The position numbers and the translations under genes were made by a program. A DNA stretch of 20,443 nucleotides, from positions 1 to 20,443 of IMG/VR virus record IMGVR_UViG_3300013286_000080. One strand, written 5' to 3'. Positions 1-7,325 of the stretch are shown here, piece after piece (the stretch's first letter is position 1; each line of letters opens with the position of its first letter). This DNA is from a virus. The notes below the pieces were generated by a model, which saw only the letters and a list, made by a program, of their open reading frames with translations, searched no databases and was not told the DNA's origin.

Positions 1-1
1 G

Positions 2-2785
2 GCTTGGGTAGTACCTTCAGCAACGCTTACAGCTACCGCATCTTTACCTAACAGCACTTCTTCCGCAAGTTTATATGGCATACCTGTAGCGGGAAAAAAA
101 AGATATTTGTTTACTGGGTGGGTTAAAGCTTTAGCAACTGGGGCATCAATAAGCGCTCAGCTTAAGTGGTATGACAGCAACGGTATTTACATTAGCTCTA
201 ATACTGTGTCCTCAACACAAACAATAAGTACAAATTGGTCTGAATTTACATCAAAATCTGATTCTGGAAGAAACGGTCAAGTTTCTCCGGACAATGCTGT
301 GTTTGTAACTGTAACCCTAAACCTTACAAAAACATCTCCAGGTATAACAGTTTTATTTGATTTATTTCAATTTGCTGAGGCAAATTTAAGCCTTGAGTTT
401 GAAGATGCAAGGCGTGTACGTGTATACCTTCAAGGAGAACGTGAAAACCTTCTTCCTAACCCTTCATTTGAAGAAGGTATTACTGGGTGGACAGCATCAT
501 CTAACGGATCTTTTGCACAAGATCCCACAGTATATAGTACAGCTATTTTTAATGGTGTTTGCTTAGGAGAGCTGACGGTTCTTGGAGCTGGAACAGCTTT
601 TGTAACTTCAGACTGGTTCCCAGTTAACCCTGGACAAAATTATACTTTTAGCGGATATGTTTCAAGTGAATATCAAAATTTTGGTAGAGCAATTCCTAGA
701 ATTGAATTTTCAAATAGAGAATCAATTAACCTACAAACTCAAATTCTTAGTGATGTTGATGGCCAATACTACTCTAACACCGCATATTATGTAGACGGCT
801 CAAGTGCAATTTTAAATCCCCCAGCAACTATTTATCCAATTACTTCAGCGTCTAAAAATTCTAACGGAACTACAATTACTTATACCTCTATAGGCCATAA
901 CCTGTCTATAGGAGAAGCCGTAACTATAACAGGCCTAACACCTGCTGCCTATAACCTAGTTGGCGCATTTGTTGCAAGTGTGCCTACTGCAGATACCTTT
1001 ACTGTACAAAGACAAGCTGCCCCAACAGACTTTGCAAATCTTTACTACGGAAAAACTATAACACCAATTACTGTTAATTTTGCGTCAGCAACAAACGGTC
1101 AAGGAATTGTTGTAGATCAATACCTTGTTGGAACACCCCCCCAATATGTTGCTCAACTAAGCCGAGTAAGCGTAACGGGAATTGCTCCGCAATATACTCG
1201 TGATTCTGGAACACCCATGGCTAAAGTTTCTTTGTATTTTCCAGATGCTTGGGCGGGAGCTGGGGTTAATGCAGCTAATTTCCCACCAACAGTTTGGATA
1301 GATGCGGTACAGTTTTTACCAAGCACGACCGTTCAACCATTTTTTGATGGGGATGGTGCTCCTGCTCCTAAAAACCCAGTTGTTGATTATTTTTATAGTT
1401 CTGATGACGTTTTTTGGGAAACTAAGAATGTTTTTAATTTAGTACAAAACCCAAGTTTTGAAACTGCAACTAATTGGAACGTTACTGGTGGGGCGTTTTC
1501 TATTAACTCTTCAACAACTAATGCTAGTGGCGGTAGAGTTGTAACTAAAGATGGTAACTATGGTTTGGTTACATTTACTGATGTGTTTGGTCCTAGATAT
1601 GGAACAGGCATGGGGCAGATTGATTACAACCCATTTAGTTCTAACGGTATAACGTTAACTACTACGATTTATCTTCCTTCTCCCGCTATAGGTGGTGAAG
1701 ATATGGTTGTATCTGTGTATGTGCGTGCCGCAGAAGGAATTTATACGATTGGTACTAGTGGTTCTGGCAAGACAACGTCTACAACAACTCAAGTTGTTCA
1801 ACACGATCAGTATCAATGGATTAGACTTCACGATGTTCGTCAACTTTTACAAGGTGAAACGTCATTTACAATGTCTTTAACTTTAACCCCACCAACAGGC
1901 TTTGCATATACACTTGCACCTACAAGTACCGTTTTTATTGATGGTGCTCAAGCTGAATACGGGCGTATTGCTGGAAAGTTTGTTAATCCTTCATCTGTTG
2001 GTGTAGGTACTTTACCTAATCCAAGCAACCCCTCTACAAATATTTACGCCGCTCAACTTAAAAGCAATCACGGAGGAAAAAGCTCTTATATTTTTAATTA
2101 TGGGGTTAAATTGTCCAGATTAAAAAATTCTCTTTCACTTGTAATGCCTCACGAAGTTACTTGGTGTGTTAAATCAGGTACACCTACTTTAGATTACCCA
2201 GATTTAGGCGAATCTCTTATTCCCTCTGCTTCTTTTGAAAAAAATCTTGGAACTTGGTCTTCTGTTAATTCTACCTTAAATAGGGTTATTTCCAAAGGAA
2301 CTCTTGCCGGGGATTTTGCAACACACGGTGCAGCTTACTGTTTAATTACAACAGCGGGTAGTTCTGGAAGTAAAACATTTGGAATAACAACTGCAAATAT
2401 CCCCGTATTTGGTGGAAATGGATACTACAGCTCTATTGCTCTACGTCCAGCAAATTCCAGCTCATTGGGTACATACAAACTTCGTATTGACTATTACAGC
2501 GCTGGTGGGGCAGTCATACCTGTTTACTACGGTCTTGTGGGAAGTAACTACATATATAGTAACATTACGACAATATTTACAGGCGCTTATTCAGACGTAA
2601 CAAGCACATATAGAGAAAAAACTGTAACGATTTCTCATACAGACCGTTGGGCATTTTTAAACTTGGTCATGCCGGCCTATTCAACTCAAGGAGCCTCATA
2701 CGCTGTTTTGACAGTTACCTTTGCGCCTGCTACCTTTAACTCCGCACAAGCCTTTCATTTGGACAGGGTTGTATTTAGACAGTAG
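2..2785 (+). CDS. Tail fibre/adhesin-like structural protein with repeated CBM-like modules (5' partial)
   Basis: Large virion protein, probably a host-binding tail or fibre component. The frame is open to the first bases of the window (927 residues visible), and the residues before the first in-frame TTG at 107 continue a domain (IPVAGKKRYLFTGWV), so the true start is upstream. Four jelly-roll modules resembling CBM4/9 carbohydrate-binding domains can be seen. Module 1 is truncated; the others open with NLLPNPSFEEGITGW (nt 446), NLVQNPSFETATNW (nt 1436) and ESLIPSASFEKNLGTW (nt 2210). Each is followed by a 'pGxxYtfSgyv' strand and ends in a 'vwiDavqf' type strand. Module 2 is interrupted at about nt 838-1020 by a different small beta domain (TYTSIGHNLSIGEAVTITGL), a type common in phage tail proteins. 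No catalytic motif or collagen repeats were seen. Glycan binding is inferred from the fold pattern, not shown. Confidence 0.75.
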   Translation, partial: AWVVPSATLTATASLPNSTSSASLYGIPVAGKKRYLFTGWVKALATGASISAQLKWYDSNGIYISSNTVSSTQTISTNWSEFTSKSDSGRNGQVSPDNAVFVTVTLNLTKTSPGITVLFDLFQFAEANLSLEFEDARRVRVYLQGERENLLPNPSFEEGITGWTASSNGSFAQDPTVYSTAIFNGVCLGELTVLGAGTAFVTSDWFPVNPGQNYTFSGYVSSEYQNFGRAIPRIEFSNRESINLQTQILSDVDGQYYSNTAYYVDGSSAILNPPATIYPITSASKNSNGTTITYTSIGHNLSIGEAVTITGLTPAAYNLVGAFVASVPTADTFTVQRQAAPTDFANLYYGKTITPITVNFASATNGQGIVVDQYLVGTPPQYVAQLSRVSVTGIAPQYTRDSGTPMAKVSLYFPDAWAGAGVNAANFPPTVWIDAVQFLPSTTVQPFFDGDGAPAPKNPVVDYFYSSDDVFWETKNVFNLVQNPSFETATNWNVTGGAFSINSSTTNASGGRVVTKDGNYGLVTFTDVFGPRYGTGMGQIDYNPFSSNGITLTTTIYLPSPAIGGEDMVVSVYVRAAEGIYTIGTSGSGKTTSTTTQVVQHDQYQWIRLHDVRQLLQGETSFTMSLTLTPPTGFAYTLAPTSTVFIDGAQAEYGRIAGKFVNPSSVGVGTLPNPSNPSTNIYAAQLKSNHGGKSSYIFNYGVKLSRLKNSLSLVMPHEVTWCVKSGTPTLDYPDLGESLIPSASFEKNLGTWSSVNSTLNRVISKGTLAGDFATHGAAYCLITTAGSSGSKTFGITTANIPVFGGNGYYSSIALRPANSSSLGTYKLRIDYYSAGGAVIPVYYGLVGSNYIYSNITTIFTGAYSDVTSTYREKTVTISHTDRWAFLNLVMPAYSTQGASYAVLTVTFAPATFNSAQAFHLDRVVFRQ
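2708..2736 (+). promoter_or_regulatory. Candidate sigma70-type promoter at the structural/replication boundary
   Basis: A perfect TTGACA (2708-2713) is followed after 17 nt by TACCTT (2731-2736), which fits the TAnnnT -10 pattern common in actinobacteria. It lies in the 3' end of the fibre gene and would start a transcript near 2743, ahead of the small membrane protein and the replication block. TTGACA also occurs elsewhere by chance in coding DNA, so this is only a candidate. Confidence 0.3.
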
Positions 2786-2792
2786 GGGCACT

Positions 2793-3068
2793 ATGACTAC
2801 GCTTTTTATATCTTCGTTAGCTGTTGCAGCTATTCTTACTGCAATTGAGAGCCTAGTTGTTTCATTAAATAAGTGGCGAGGATTGGTGGCGTTAGTTCTG
2901 GCCGTACCTAGTTGCATACTCCTAGGATGTGGTCTAAGATTCCTACCAGTATATTCTTTAGCGGTGACATTCCTCAGTTTGACAATGTCCCTATTAGTAG
3001 AGCAGACTTTCACCGGAATCTCAGTTCGTGAGTTTCGCGGACTCCCAAAGCGGGTAGATCGACTTTAA
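2793..3068 (+). CDS. Small membrane protein, unknown function
   Basis: A 91-residue protein. ATG 2793 is chosen because an AGGGGCA-type ribosome site lies just after the preceding stop; a longer reading from 2721 would sit inside the fibre gene. Three hydrophobic segments can be seen (about residues 3-23, 30-49 and 51-69) with a short basic loop (NKWRG) between the first two and a basic C-terminal tail (REFRGLPKRVDRL). Size and topology would fit a holin, but no endolysin gene is adjacent in this window, so that role is only a possibility. It separates the structural gene from the replication genes. Confidence 0.6.
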   Translation: MTTLFISSLAVAAILTAIESLVVSLNKWRGLVALVLAVPSCILLGCGLRFLPVYSLAVTFLSLTMSLLVEQTFTGISVREFRGLPKRVDRL

Positions 3069-3080
3069 GAAAGAGGGAAC

Positions 3081-4034
3081 ATGGAACTTCCAATTCCAAC
3101 AACCAACCCCTCTTTATCCGCTGTAGCAAAAGCCGTATGGGGTGTTCTAGCAACCGTTGGTAGGCCTTTATCGGCCAAAGAAATATACGATAGCAACTTT
3201 CTCACAGAAGGTCGCGGGGCAATTCGTAAAGGCATGAATGAACTGCAAGAAGCGGGATACCTAGTCTTCAAACGCGAACGCCTAGACAACGGTACCTGGG
3301 ACCCTTACTGGGAGTTTACTGAGCCAGCTAAAAAATTTGTAGATCTATTTAACTGGGGATACTTGCCTAGGACCGAAGACCGAAATTCCGACGTCGGTGT
3401 TTCGGTCAATACTAGTACTATAGATAATAGTAGAGGAAGCCTTAAAGTACTACGTACTTTAAGTCTTTACGACGCGCAAGGCGTCGTAAATGAGAAGGAG
3501 CTGGATATGTCCTGGTCAATGCTGGATGATGAACCACAGCCAAAGAAAAAAGCTAAGCGCGGTCAGATTGATGATGACGCCGTCGGCGGTATCGGTAAGA
3601 TTGTCGATAAACAATCTGCATTAAACGATAAGTACAAGCGCAAGCCATCTAAAGTTGAATCAGATAATCGTTCACGTAGCGAGAAGCCAGAGGAAGAGTG
3701 GAAGTCTGGAGATATCGTGGCAGAGTTCTACTCTCTCATTGATGGGCTTAAGATAACTGCTCCCGGACAAGTTAATGGCACCAGCCTTATAAAATGGATT
3801 AATAAGCTTTATGGACAAGGCGTTCCTAGAATTGCAGTTCTAAAAGGTATGCGGATGTTTTTTTCAGATCCCCGTAACTTTCACGATGTTGGAATTGGTA
3901 CTCCAGTTTGGCAACGTTTTATTGCTTACTACCCTACAGTTCACGGACTTGCAGTCTCTGTACCTGTCGAGTATCGTAACGATGACTTCGATGAACACCA
4001 AGCAGCAATGCTTGAAATGCTGAAAGGAAAATAA
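3081..4034 (+). CDS. Winged-helix replication-initiator-like protein
   Basis: A 317-residue protein with a good ribosome site (AGAGGG) before ATG 3081. Residues about 12-85 look like a winged helix: an A-K-E-I-Y helix, a recognition helix near RGAIRKGMNELQEAGY, then a wing ending GTWDPYWEFTE. Residues about 95-210 are a polar, charged linker rich in K, D, E and S. The last about 100 residues form a second helical domain (SLIKWINKLYGQGVPR, MRMFFSDPRNF, VWQRFIAYY). The two-domain layout followed by a DnaC-like loader recalls lambda O-P and DnaD/DnaC-type initiation modules, so an origin-binding role is inferred from architecture and context; no specific family was recognised. The linker-coding DNA contains an unusual cluster of perfect inverted repeats (separate entry). 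The TAA overlaps the next ATG. Confidence 0.6.
   Translation: MELPIPTTNPSLSAVAKAVWGVLATVGRPLSAKEIYDSNFLTEGRGAIRKGMNELQEAGYLVFKRERLDNGTWDPYWEFTEPAKKFVDLFNWGYLPRTEDRNSDVGVSVNTSTIDNSRGSLKVLRTLSLYDAQGVVNEKELDMSWSMLDDEPQPKKKAKRGQIDDDAVGGIGKIVDKQSALNDKYKRKPSKVESDNRSRSEKPEEEWKSGDIVAEFYSLIDGLKITAPGQVNGTSLIKWINKLYGQGVPRIAVLKGMRMFFSDPRNFHDVGIGTPVWQRFIAYYPTVHGLAVSVPVEYRNDDFDEHQAAMLEMLKGK
3378..3407. repeat. Inverted repeat A (nested palindrome)
   Basis: Outer arms GACCGAAA (3378-3385) and TTTCGGTC (3400-3407) enclose the perfect palindrome CCGACGTCGG (3388-3397), with two unpaired or wobble positions on each side. The left arm is also the second copy of a GACCGAA tandem repeat. Confidence 0.85.
3416..3432. 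repeat. Inverted repeat B (short, AT-rich)
   Basis: TACTAT and ATAGTA arms separated by AGATA. Weak alone, but it lies between the stronger repeats in the AT-rich part of the cluster, and overlapping ACTAGT and AGTACT palindromes sit just before and at its start. Confidence 0.5.
3441..3463. repeat. Inverted repeat C (10-bp perfect arms)
   Basis: CTTAAAGTAC and GTACTTTAAG arms with only TAC between them. A perfect 10-bp inverted repeat inside coding sequence. Confidence 0.9.
3466..3490. repeat. Inverted repeat D (10-bp perfect arms)
   Basis: TTTACGACGC and GCGTCGTAAA arms around a GCAAG loop, two bases after repeat C. A perfect 10-bp inverted repeat, unrelated in sequence to A and C. Confidence 0.9.
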
Positions 4035-4168
4035 TGACAAATACTAAGATTGCAGATAACAAAGGTTATTGTAGCGATTGCGGCAAATGGGCTACGGATT
4101 GCAAGACTTTAGTTGTCTACAGCATTCCTGAAAAAGTTTGCCGAGATTGCAGGAAACATCGTGATTAA
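4034..4168 (+). CDS. Tiny CxxC/CxxC zinc-ribbon-like protein
   Basis: A 44-residue frame opening at a TAATG overlap with the initiator-like gene, so translation is probably coupled. It carries two Cys pairs, YCSDCG near the start and VCRDCRKH near the end, spaced about 22 residues apart, which is the arrangement of a small zinc ribbon. The C-terminus is basic (RKHRD). Too short to assign a family. It sits between initiator and helicase loader, so a replication or regulatory accessory role is possible but not shown. Confidence 0.6.
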   Translation: MTNTKIADNKGYCSDCGKWATDCKTLVVYSIPEKVCRDCRKHRD

Positions 4169-4265
4169 AAAAGTTCAGGTACTCTGTTTTTTTTGTGGCG
4201 CAACATCAGAGGTAGACATTGACAAGGTTGATACAAGAAAGCGATGTGACAAGTGTTCGGATTAG
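4161..4265 (+). CDS. Tiny zinc-ribbon-like protein
   Basis: A 34-residue frame from GTG 4161, overlapping the previous gene by 8 nt. It holds CFFCG near residue 9 and CDKC near residue 29, a second two-pair Cys protein directly after the first. The pattern of four Cys in 34 residues, and the overlaps at both ends (the next GTG at 4253 lies inside it), favour a real coupled gene over chance. Function unknown; either this or the previous one could be a relic. Confidence 0.5.
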   Translation: MIKKVQVLCFFCGATSEVDIDKVDTRKRCDKCSD

Positions 4266-4942
4266 AAGGGGAGCGACCAAGTGTACGTAATCAATTACTT
4301 CGATCTGGAGTCCCATCCAAGTCCCTTGGAATGGAGTTCTCTGATCTCGACAATTCGCCTGAAAAGGAAGCCCTCATGGAGTGGTGCGAACTTGTCAAAA
4401 AAGGGATGGTCATAAATCGCCCTGGAGAAGCCCGTAGCGGGTGGGGTGTACTGCTAGCAGGAGAACCAGGTCACGGAAAGACTACTATGGCCGCTGTGGC
4501 CCTCCAGGAGCTAATTAGGACTATTCCACTAGAAGTCTTTGCCCCCTCCGTTTCACTACCAGTCCGTTTAGGGCGTTTTATGGACTATCCCAAGCTTCTC
4601 AGGACACAGAAGGATTCTTGGGCAAACGAGGAATTAGCGGATGATATGAAGGCTCTCTTTGGGGACTCACAAAAACAGATTGATAACGTTCAGGTGTTTG
4701 TTTTGGACGACTTAGGTAAAGAATATCGCACAGCAAACCATTGGGCAGAAAACCAATTTGACGCCCTACTGCGTTCACGTTTTAATTCAGGTCTTCCAAC
4801 AATCGTAACGACAAATGTACCGTTAAAAGACTGGGGAAGTGTGTATGGGGAATCAATGGGTAGCTTTGCCCATGAAGCTTTCCTACCATTGGTTATAGAA
4901 TCAGACAAGGGGGATCGTCGTCGTGGCAAGAAAGTTAAGTGA
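4253..4942 (+). CDS. DnaC/IstB-like AAA+ helicase loader
   Basis: A 229-residue AAA+ ATPase expected to load the replicative helicase encoded at 5638. Walker A GEPGHGKTT is at residues 70-78, Walker B VFVLDDLGKE at about 148-157, and the sensor-1-type TTN at about 186-188. A basic C-terminus follows (DRRRGKKVK). The start is GTG 4253, the first possible start after an in-frame stop at 4247; it overlaps the upstream tiny gene and has a weak ribosome site, so coupled translation is likely. An internal ATG at 4331 is a less likely alternative. Neighbours (initiator-like protein before, DnaB-like helicase after) support the role. Confidence 0.85.
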   Translation: MFGLEGERPSVRNQLLRSGVPSKSLGMEFSDLDNSPEKEALMEWCELVKKGMVINRPGEARSGWGVLLAGEPGHGKTTMAAVALQELIRTIPLEVFAPSVSLPVRLGRFMDYPKLLRTQKDSWANEELADDMKALFGDSQKQIDNVQVFVLDDLGKEYRTANHWAENQFDALLRSRFNSGLPTIVTTNVPLKDWGSVYGESMGSFAHEAFLPLVIESDKGDRRRGKKVK

Positions 4943-5225
4943 TACAAAAATGTTAGGTTGGAAAACAATCCAGTTTTTTATAACTTTGGAGGAAGTATGT
5001 GAGGTCCAAATTTCTCATGCTTCTGAACTTTTGTGCACTTGTAAAGGTTACGTCGGCAGAAAAAACTGTAGACACATAAATTTATGTCGTTCTAAAATTA
5101 AGAATGGTGAATACCCAATACCTATTTCAGGAGATATCTCTGAAACAGAAATTGACGAAGCAAAAAAGTCAAATGCTGCTTTTAGGAAACTAGTCCTAAA
5201 ATATGGGAAACCATTGGCTCTCTAG
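4923..5225 (+). CDS. SWIM zinc-finger-like small protein
   Basis: A 100-residue protein. GTG 4923 is chosen because a strong AAGGGGGA ribosome site lies at 4907-4914 with 8-nt spacing; the in-frame ATG at 4950 has none as good. Residues 38-51 read C-T-C, then eight residues, then C-R-H, matching the SWIM zinc-finger pattern (CxCx(n)CxH) seen in proteins that bind DNA or other proteins. The following ~45 residues are charged. It overlaps the helicase loader by 20 nt. The motif is clear; the partner and role are unknown. Confidence 0.65.
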   Translation: MARKLSDTKMLGWKTIQFFITLEEVCEVQISHASELLCTCKGYVGRKNCRHINLCRSKIKNGEYPIPISGDISETEIDEAKKSNAAFRKLVLKYGKPLAL

Positions 5226-5228
5226 CAA

Positions 5229-5654
5229 ATGCGCGGGGGCGATATTTCAAATGAAGTTCCAAGTAGGGTTATTGTTACCTTGGACTGTATTCTTAATCGT
5301 AAACCTATTATTAAAACTTCTTTTGGCGGATTAATAAAGCTTCCCACAGAAGAAGTTACATACAATAGGCAATCACTTGCTTCTTTTTGGCGTTGGTCCA
5401 ACAGTAATCCTTTTTCAATGGAGCTAACTGGTTTTGGCTATACTCGTAAAGAAATGCGTGAAGTACAAGAAGATTTAGATAATATGGGAACAAACCCCTT
5501 TAACTATTACACCGGATATGCAACTATTTCTGATTTAGTTGGCGAATTGCCATATAGGCCGGATGTGGTGTATGTTATAGACATTCCAAGTAGATCGCTT
5601 CGATGGGGCTCTAAGTATATAGATATTGGGGGGTACAGTGGCGGCAGACAATGA
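5229..5654 (+). CDS. Hypothetical protein
   Basis: A 141-residue protein starting at ATG 5229, three bases after the previous stop, with no strong ribosome site. No family recognised. It begins with a hydrophobic strand-like stretch (VIVTLDCIL) and ends with alternating strands (VVYVIDIPSRSLRWGSKYID), suggesting a compact alpha/beta fold. Its 3' end overlaps the start of the DnaB-like helicase by 17 nt, placing it in the replication operon. Confidence 0.65.
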   Translation: MRGGDISNEVPSRVIVTLDCILNRKPIIKTSFGGLIKLPTEEVTYNRQSLASFWRWSNSNPFSMELTGFGYTRKEMREVQEDLDNMGTNPFNYYTGYATISDLVGELPYRPDVVYVIDIPSRSLRWGSKYIDIGGYSGGRQ

Positions 5655-6858
5655 GCTAAGACTACTCTCTCGATCTATTAGGTCACGAGATATTGCCCCA
5701 CTTTTATCTCGGGGAGTTGAAGACAATTGGTTCTTAAATGACTCTAATCAAGCAGTCTGGCGTTTCTTAAAAGATCATTGGACTAAGTATCAAGAAGTTC
5801 CAACAGCTACAACTGTTTTAGATAACTTTCCAACTTATCGCCTTCTTGCTGTAGAGGACTCTTTAGATTATTTGTTAGATCAATTAGTAGATTTTAGACG
5901 CCGAAATAAGTCAATTGATGTTATTCAACAAGCTGCTTCCGCAATTGAATCCGGAGATCATAACTCTGCAATTTCTATTATGGGAAAAGGTTATGCCGCA
6001 CTTATAGATGAAGGCGCAGTTCTCAGTGAGGACATTGACCTTACCGATCAACCAATGGAACGATACAACTCCTATTTAAATGTTAAGACCCGACCAAATG
6101 GTTTGTTGGGAATGGCCACCGGATTTCAAGTTATGGACTTAGCTACTGCCGGATTACAAGGTGGACAGCTAATTACAATTATTGCCCCACCTAAAACCGG
6201 TAAATCAGTACTAGCTATGCAGATGGCTGTTAACGTGCACAACGACGGATGGGTTCCAGCATTTCAATCATTTGAAATGAGCAATACAGAGCAGGAACAT
6301 CGACACGATGCAATGCGAGCACACATTTCAAACAATCGTTTGGTTCGTGGATGTTTAAAGCCCGCAGAAGAAACTCGTTATCAAAAGATGTTAACTGATA
6401 TGGAGACTATGCACCATTTCTATCTTACTGAGTCTATCTCTGCATATAGCGTTTCTCAGCTTTCACTAAAGATGGAAAAACTTCGACCAAACATACTTTT
6501 TGTAGATGGTGTATATCTAATGACCGATGAGATTTCAGGGGAGCGCGGAACACCGATTGCTCTTAGAAATATTACGCAGTCCTTGAAGCGAGTAGCGCAG
6601 AAGTTTGATATACCGGTTGTACAAACTACTCAGGTTCTTAATAGCAAAGTACGTGGCGGACAAATAACCGCAGACTCTATTGCGTTCTCCTCATCTTTTC
6701 ATCAAGACTCAGACGTTATATTTGCCCTTCAACGTCAAGATGAAAATGACGATAGTTCTCGTTTGTTAAAGATTGTAGCAAGCCGTAATACGGGGCCAGC
6801 AGAAGTTGAGCTTCTTTGGGACTGGGAAGAGGGGAAGTTTCAAGAATATGGGGCTTAA
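5638..6858 (+). CDS. DnaB-like replicative DNA helicase
   Basis: A 406-residue RecA-fold helicase that should unwind the fork and associate with the primase. Walker A APPKTGKS is at residues 183-190, the FEMS segment typical of DnaB at about 212-215, and Walker B ILFVDGVYLM at about 286-295. The conserved QTTQ/N segment and a C-terminal SRNTG segment fit the arginine-finger region. An N-terminal helical domain (about 1-130) precedes the ATPase. Start GTG 5638 is preferred for the G-rich site at 5628-5633; TTG 5626 would add four residues. It overlaps the preceding gene by 17 nt and the WhiB-like gene by 11 nt. Confidence 0.88.
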   Translation: MAADNELRLLSRSIRSRDIAPLLSRGVEDNWFLNDSNQAVWRFLKDHWTKYQEVPTATTVLDNFPTYRLLAVEDSLDYLLDQLVDFRRRNKSIDVIQQAASAIESGDHNSAISIMGKGYAALIDEGAVLSEDIDLTDQPMERYNSYLNVKTRPNGLLGMATGFQVMDLATAGLQGGQLITIIAPPKTGKSVLAMQMAVNVHNDGWVPAFQSFEMSNTEQEHRHDAMRAHISNNRLVRGCLKPAEETRYQKMLTDMETMHHFYLTESISAYSVSQLSLKMEKLRPNILFVDGVYLMTDEISGERGTPIALRNITQSLKRVAQKFDIPVVQTTQVLNSKVRGGQITADSIAFSSSFHQDSDVIFALQRQDENDDSSRLLKIVASRNTGPAEVELLWDWEEGKFQEYGA

Positions 6859-7120
6859 TTTTGAGTACGAAGACTATCCTTTTAACGGAACTCAACTTTG
6901 TAATGAGTCTAACTCAGATTTATTTTTTCCAGAAGAATATATAGATCCTAAAAAACTTATTTCTGCACGGGACATTTGTAACGCATGCCCTCTAGTCGTA
7001 GACTGTCTTGAATATGCCGTTTCTACTCCTTGGCTTGATGGTATTTGGGCTGGAACAACTCCACGCCAACGTAGTCGTATTAGAAGTCAACGTAATAAAA
7101 AGGTAAAAAGTGGACATTAG
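6848..7120 (+). CDS. whiB: WhiB-family Fe-S transcription factor (copy 1)
   Basis: A 90-residue protein starting at ATG 6848 behind GAGGGGAAG (6829-6837). It shows the WhiB signature: Cys18, then Cys44-x2-Cys47-x5-Cys53 for a 4Fe-4S cluster, the turn GIWAG at 65-69, and a basic tail (RQRSRIRSQRNKK) for DNA contact. WhiB proteins occur only in Actinobacteria and their phages, where they bind the host sigma factor and DNA and can shift host or phage gene expression. The N-terminus is acidic. It overlaps both the helicase gene and the next gene. Confidence 0.85.
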   Translation: MGLNFEYEDYPFNGTQLCNESNSDLFFPEEYIDPKKLISARDICNACPLVVDCLEYAVSTPWLDGIWAGTTPRQRSRIRSQRNKKVKSGH

Positions 7121-7325
7121 GGGATTACCAACTCACGTCTGCCCTTGCGGATCAGAATTATGGAAAGTTTCAACAATCTTTAAAGATTATCAAGTTGCTA
7201 TGTATTTTCTTGATATGGAGTGCGCGCTTTGCGGAACTATAGCAACTGCACCTACACTTGTGGATATGCCAGAAGATTATGTTCCCGAAGAACCGTTAGA
7301 GGAGGAAGAAGATTATGAGTGGTAG
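7110..7325 (+). CDS. Small zinc-ribbon protein with acidic tail
   Basis: A 71-residue protein from GTG 7110, overlapping the WhiB-like gene. CPCG at residues 11-14 and CALCG at 38-42 form a likely zinc ribbon, and the C-terminus is strongly acidic (EEPLEEEEDYEW). The acid-coding stretch also supplies the GAGGAGGAAG ribosome site of the next gene. No function can be assigned. Confidence 0.6.
   Translation: MDIRGLPTHVCPCGSELWKVSTIFKDYQVAMYFLDMECALCGTIATAPTLVDMPEDYVPEEPLEEEEDYEW

Larger units (their letters stand above)
3371..3490. other. Cluster of tandem inverted repeats; candidate replication origin inside the initiator gene
   Basis: Within 120 bp there are a 7-bp tandem direct repeat (GACCGAA twice, 3371-3384), a nested 30-nt inverted repeat (3378-3407), an AT-rich stretch (3408-3435, about 25% GC) with a 6-bp hairpin, and two consecutive perfect 10-bp-arm hairpins (3441-3463 and 3466-3490). 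All lie in the sequence coding for the linker between the two domains of the initiator-like protein. None is followed by a T tract, so they do not look like terminators. In phage lambda the origin iterons lie inside the O gene. The origin role here is inferred from location and structure. Confidence 0.45.

Noticed and set aside
2979-3007. Second perfect TTGACA upstream of the initiator-like gene
   Set aside because: No TAnnnT at 16-18 nt spacing; lies within the membrane protein gene.
3378-3490. Inverted repeats as intragenic transcription terminators
   Set aside because: None is followed by a T run, and ending transcription inside the initiator gene would separate it from its operon.
4219-4250. 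TTGACA before the helicase loader
   Set aside because: No -10 at an acceptable distance; it is coding sequence of the tiny 4161 gene.
5229-5654. HAD-type phosphatase, from the N-terminal VTLDCIL resembling the DxDGV motif
   Set aside because: The first catalytic Asp is not present and no later HAD motif was found; left as hypothetical.
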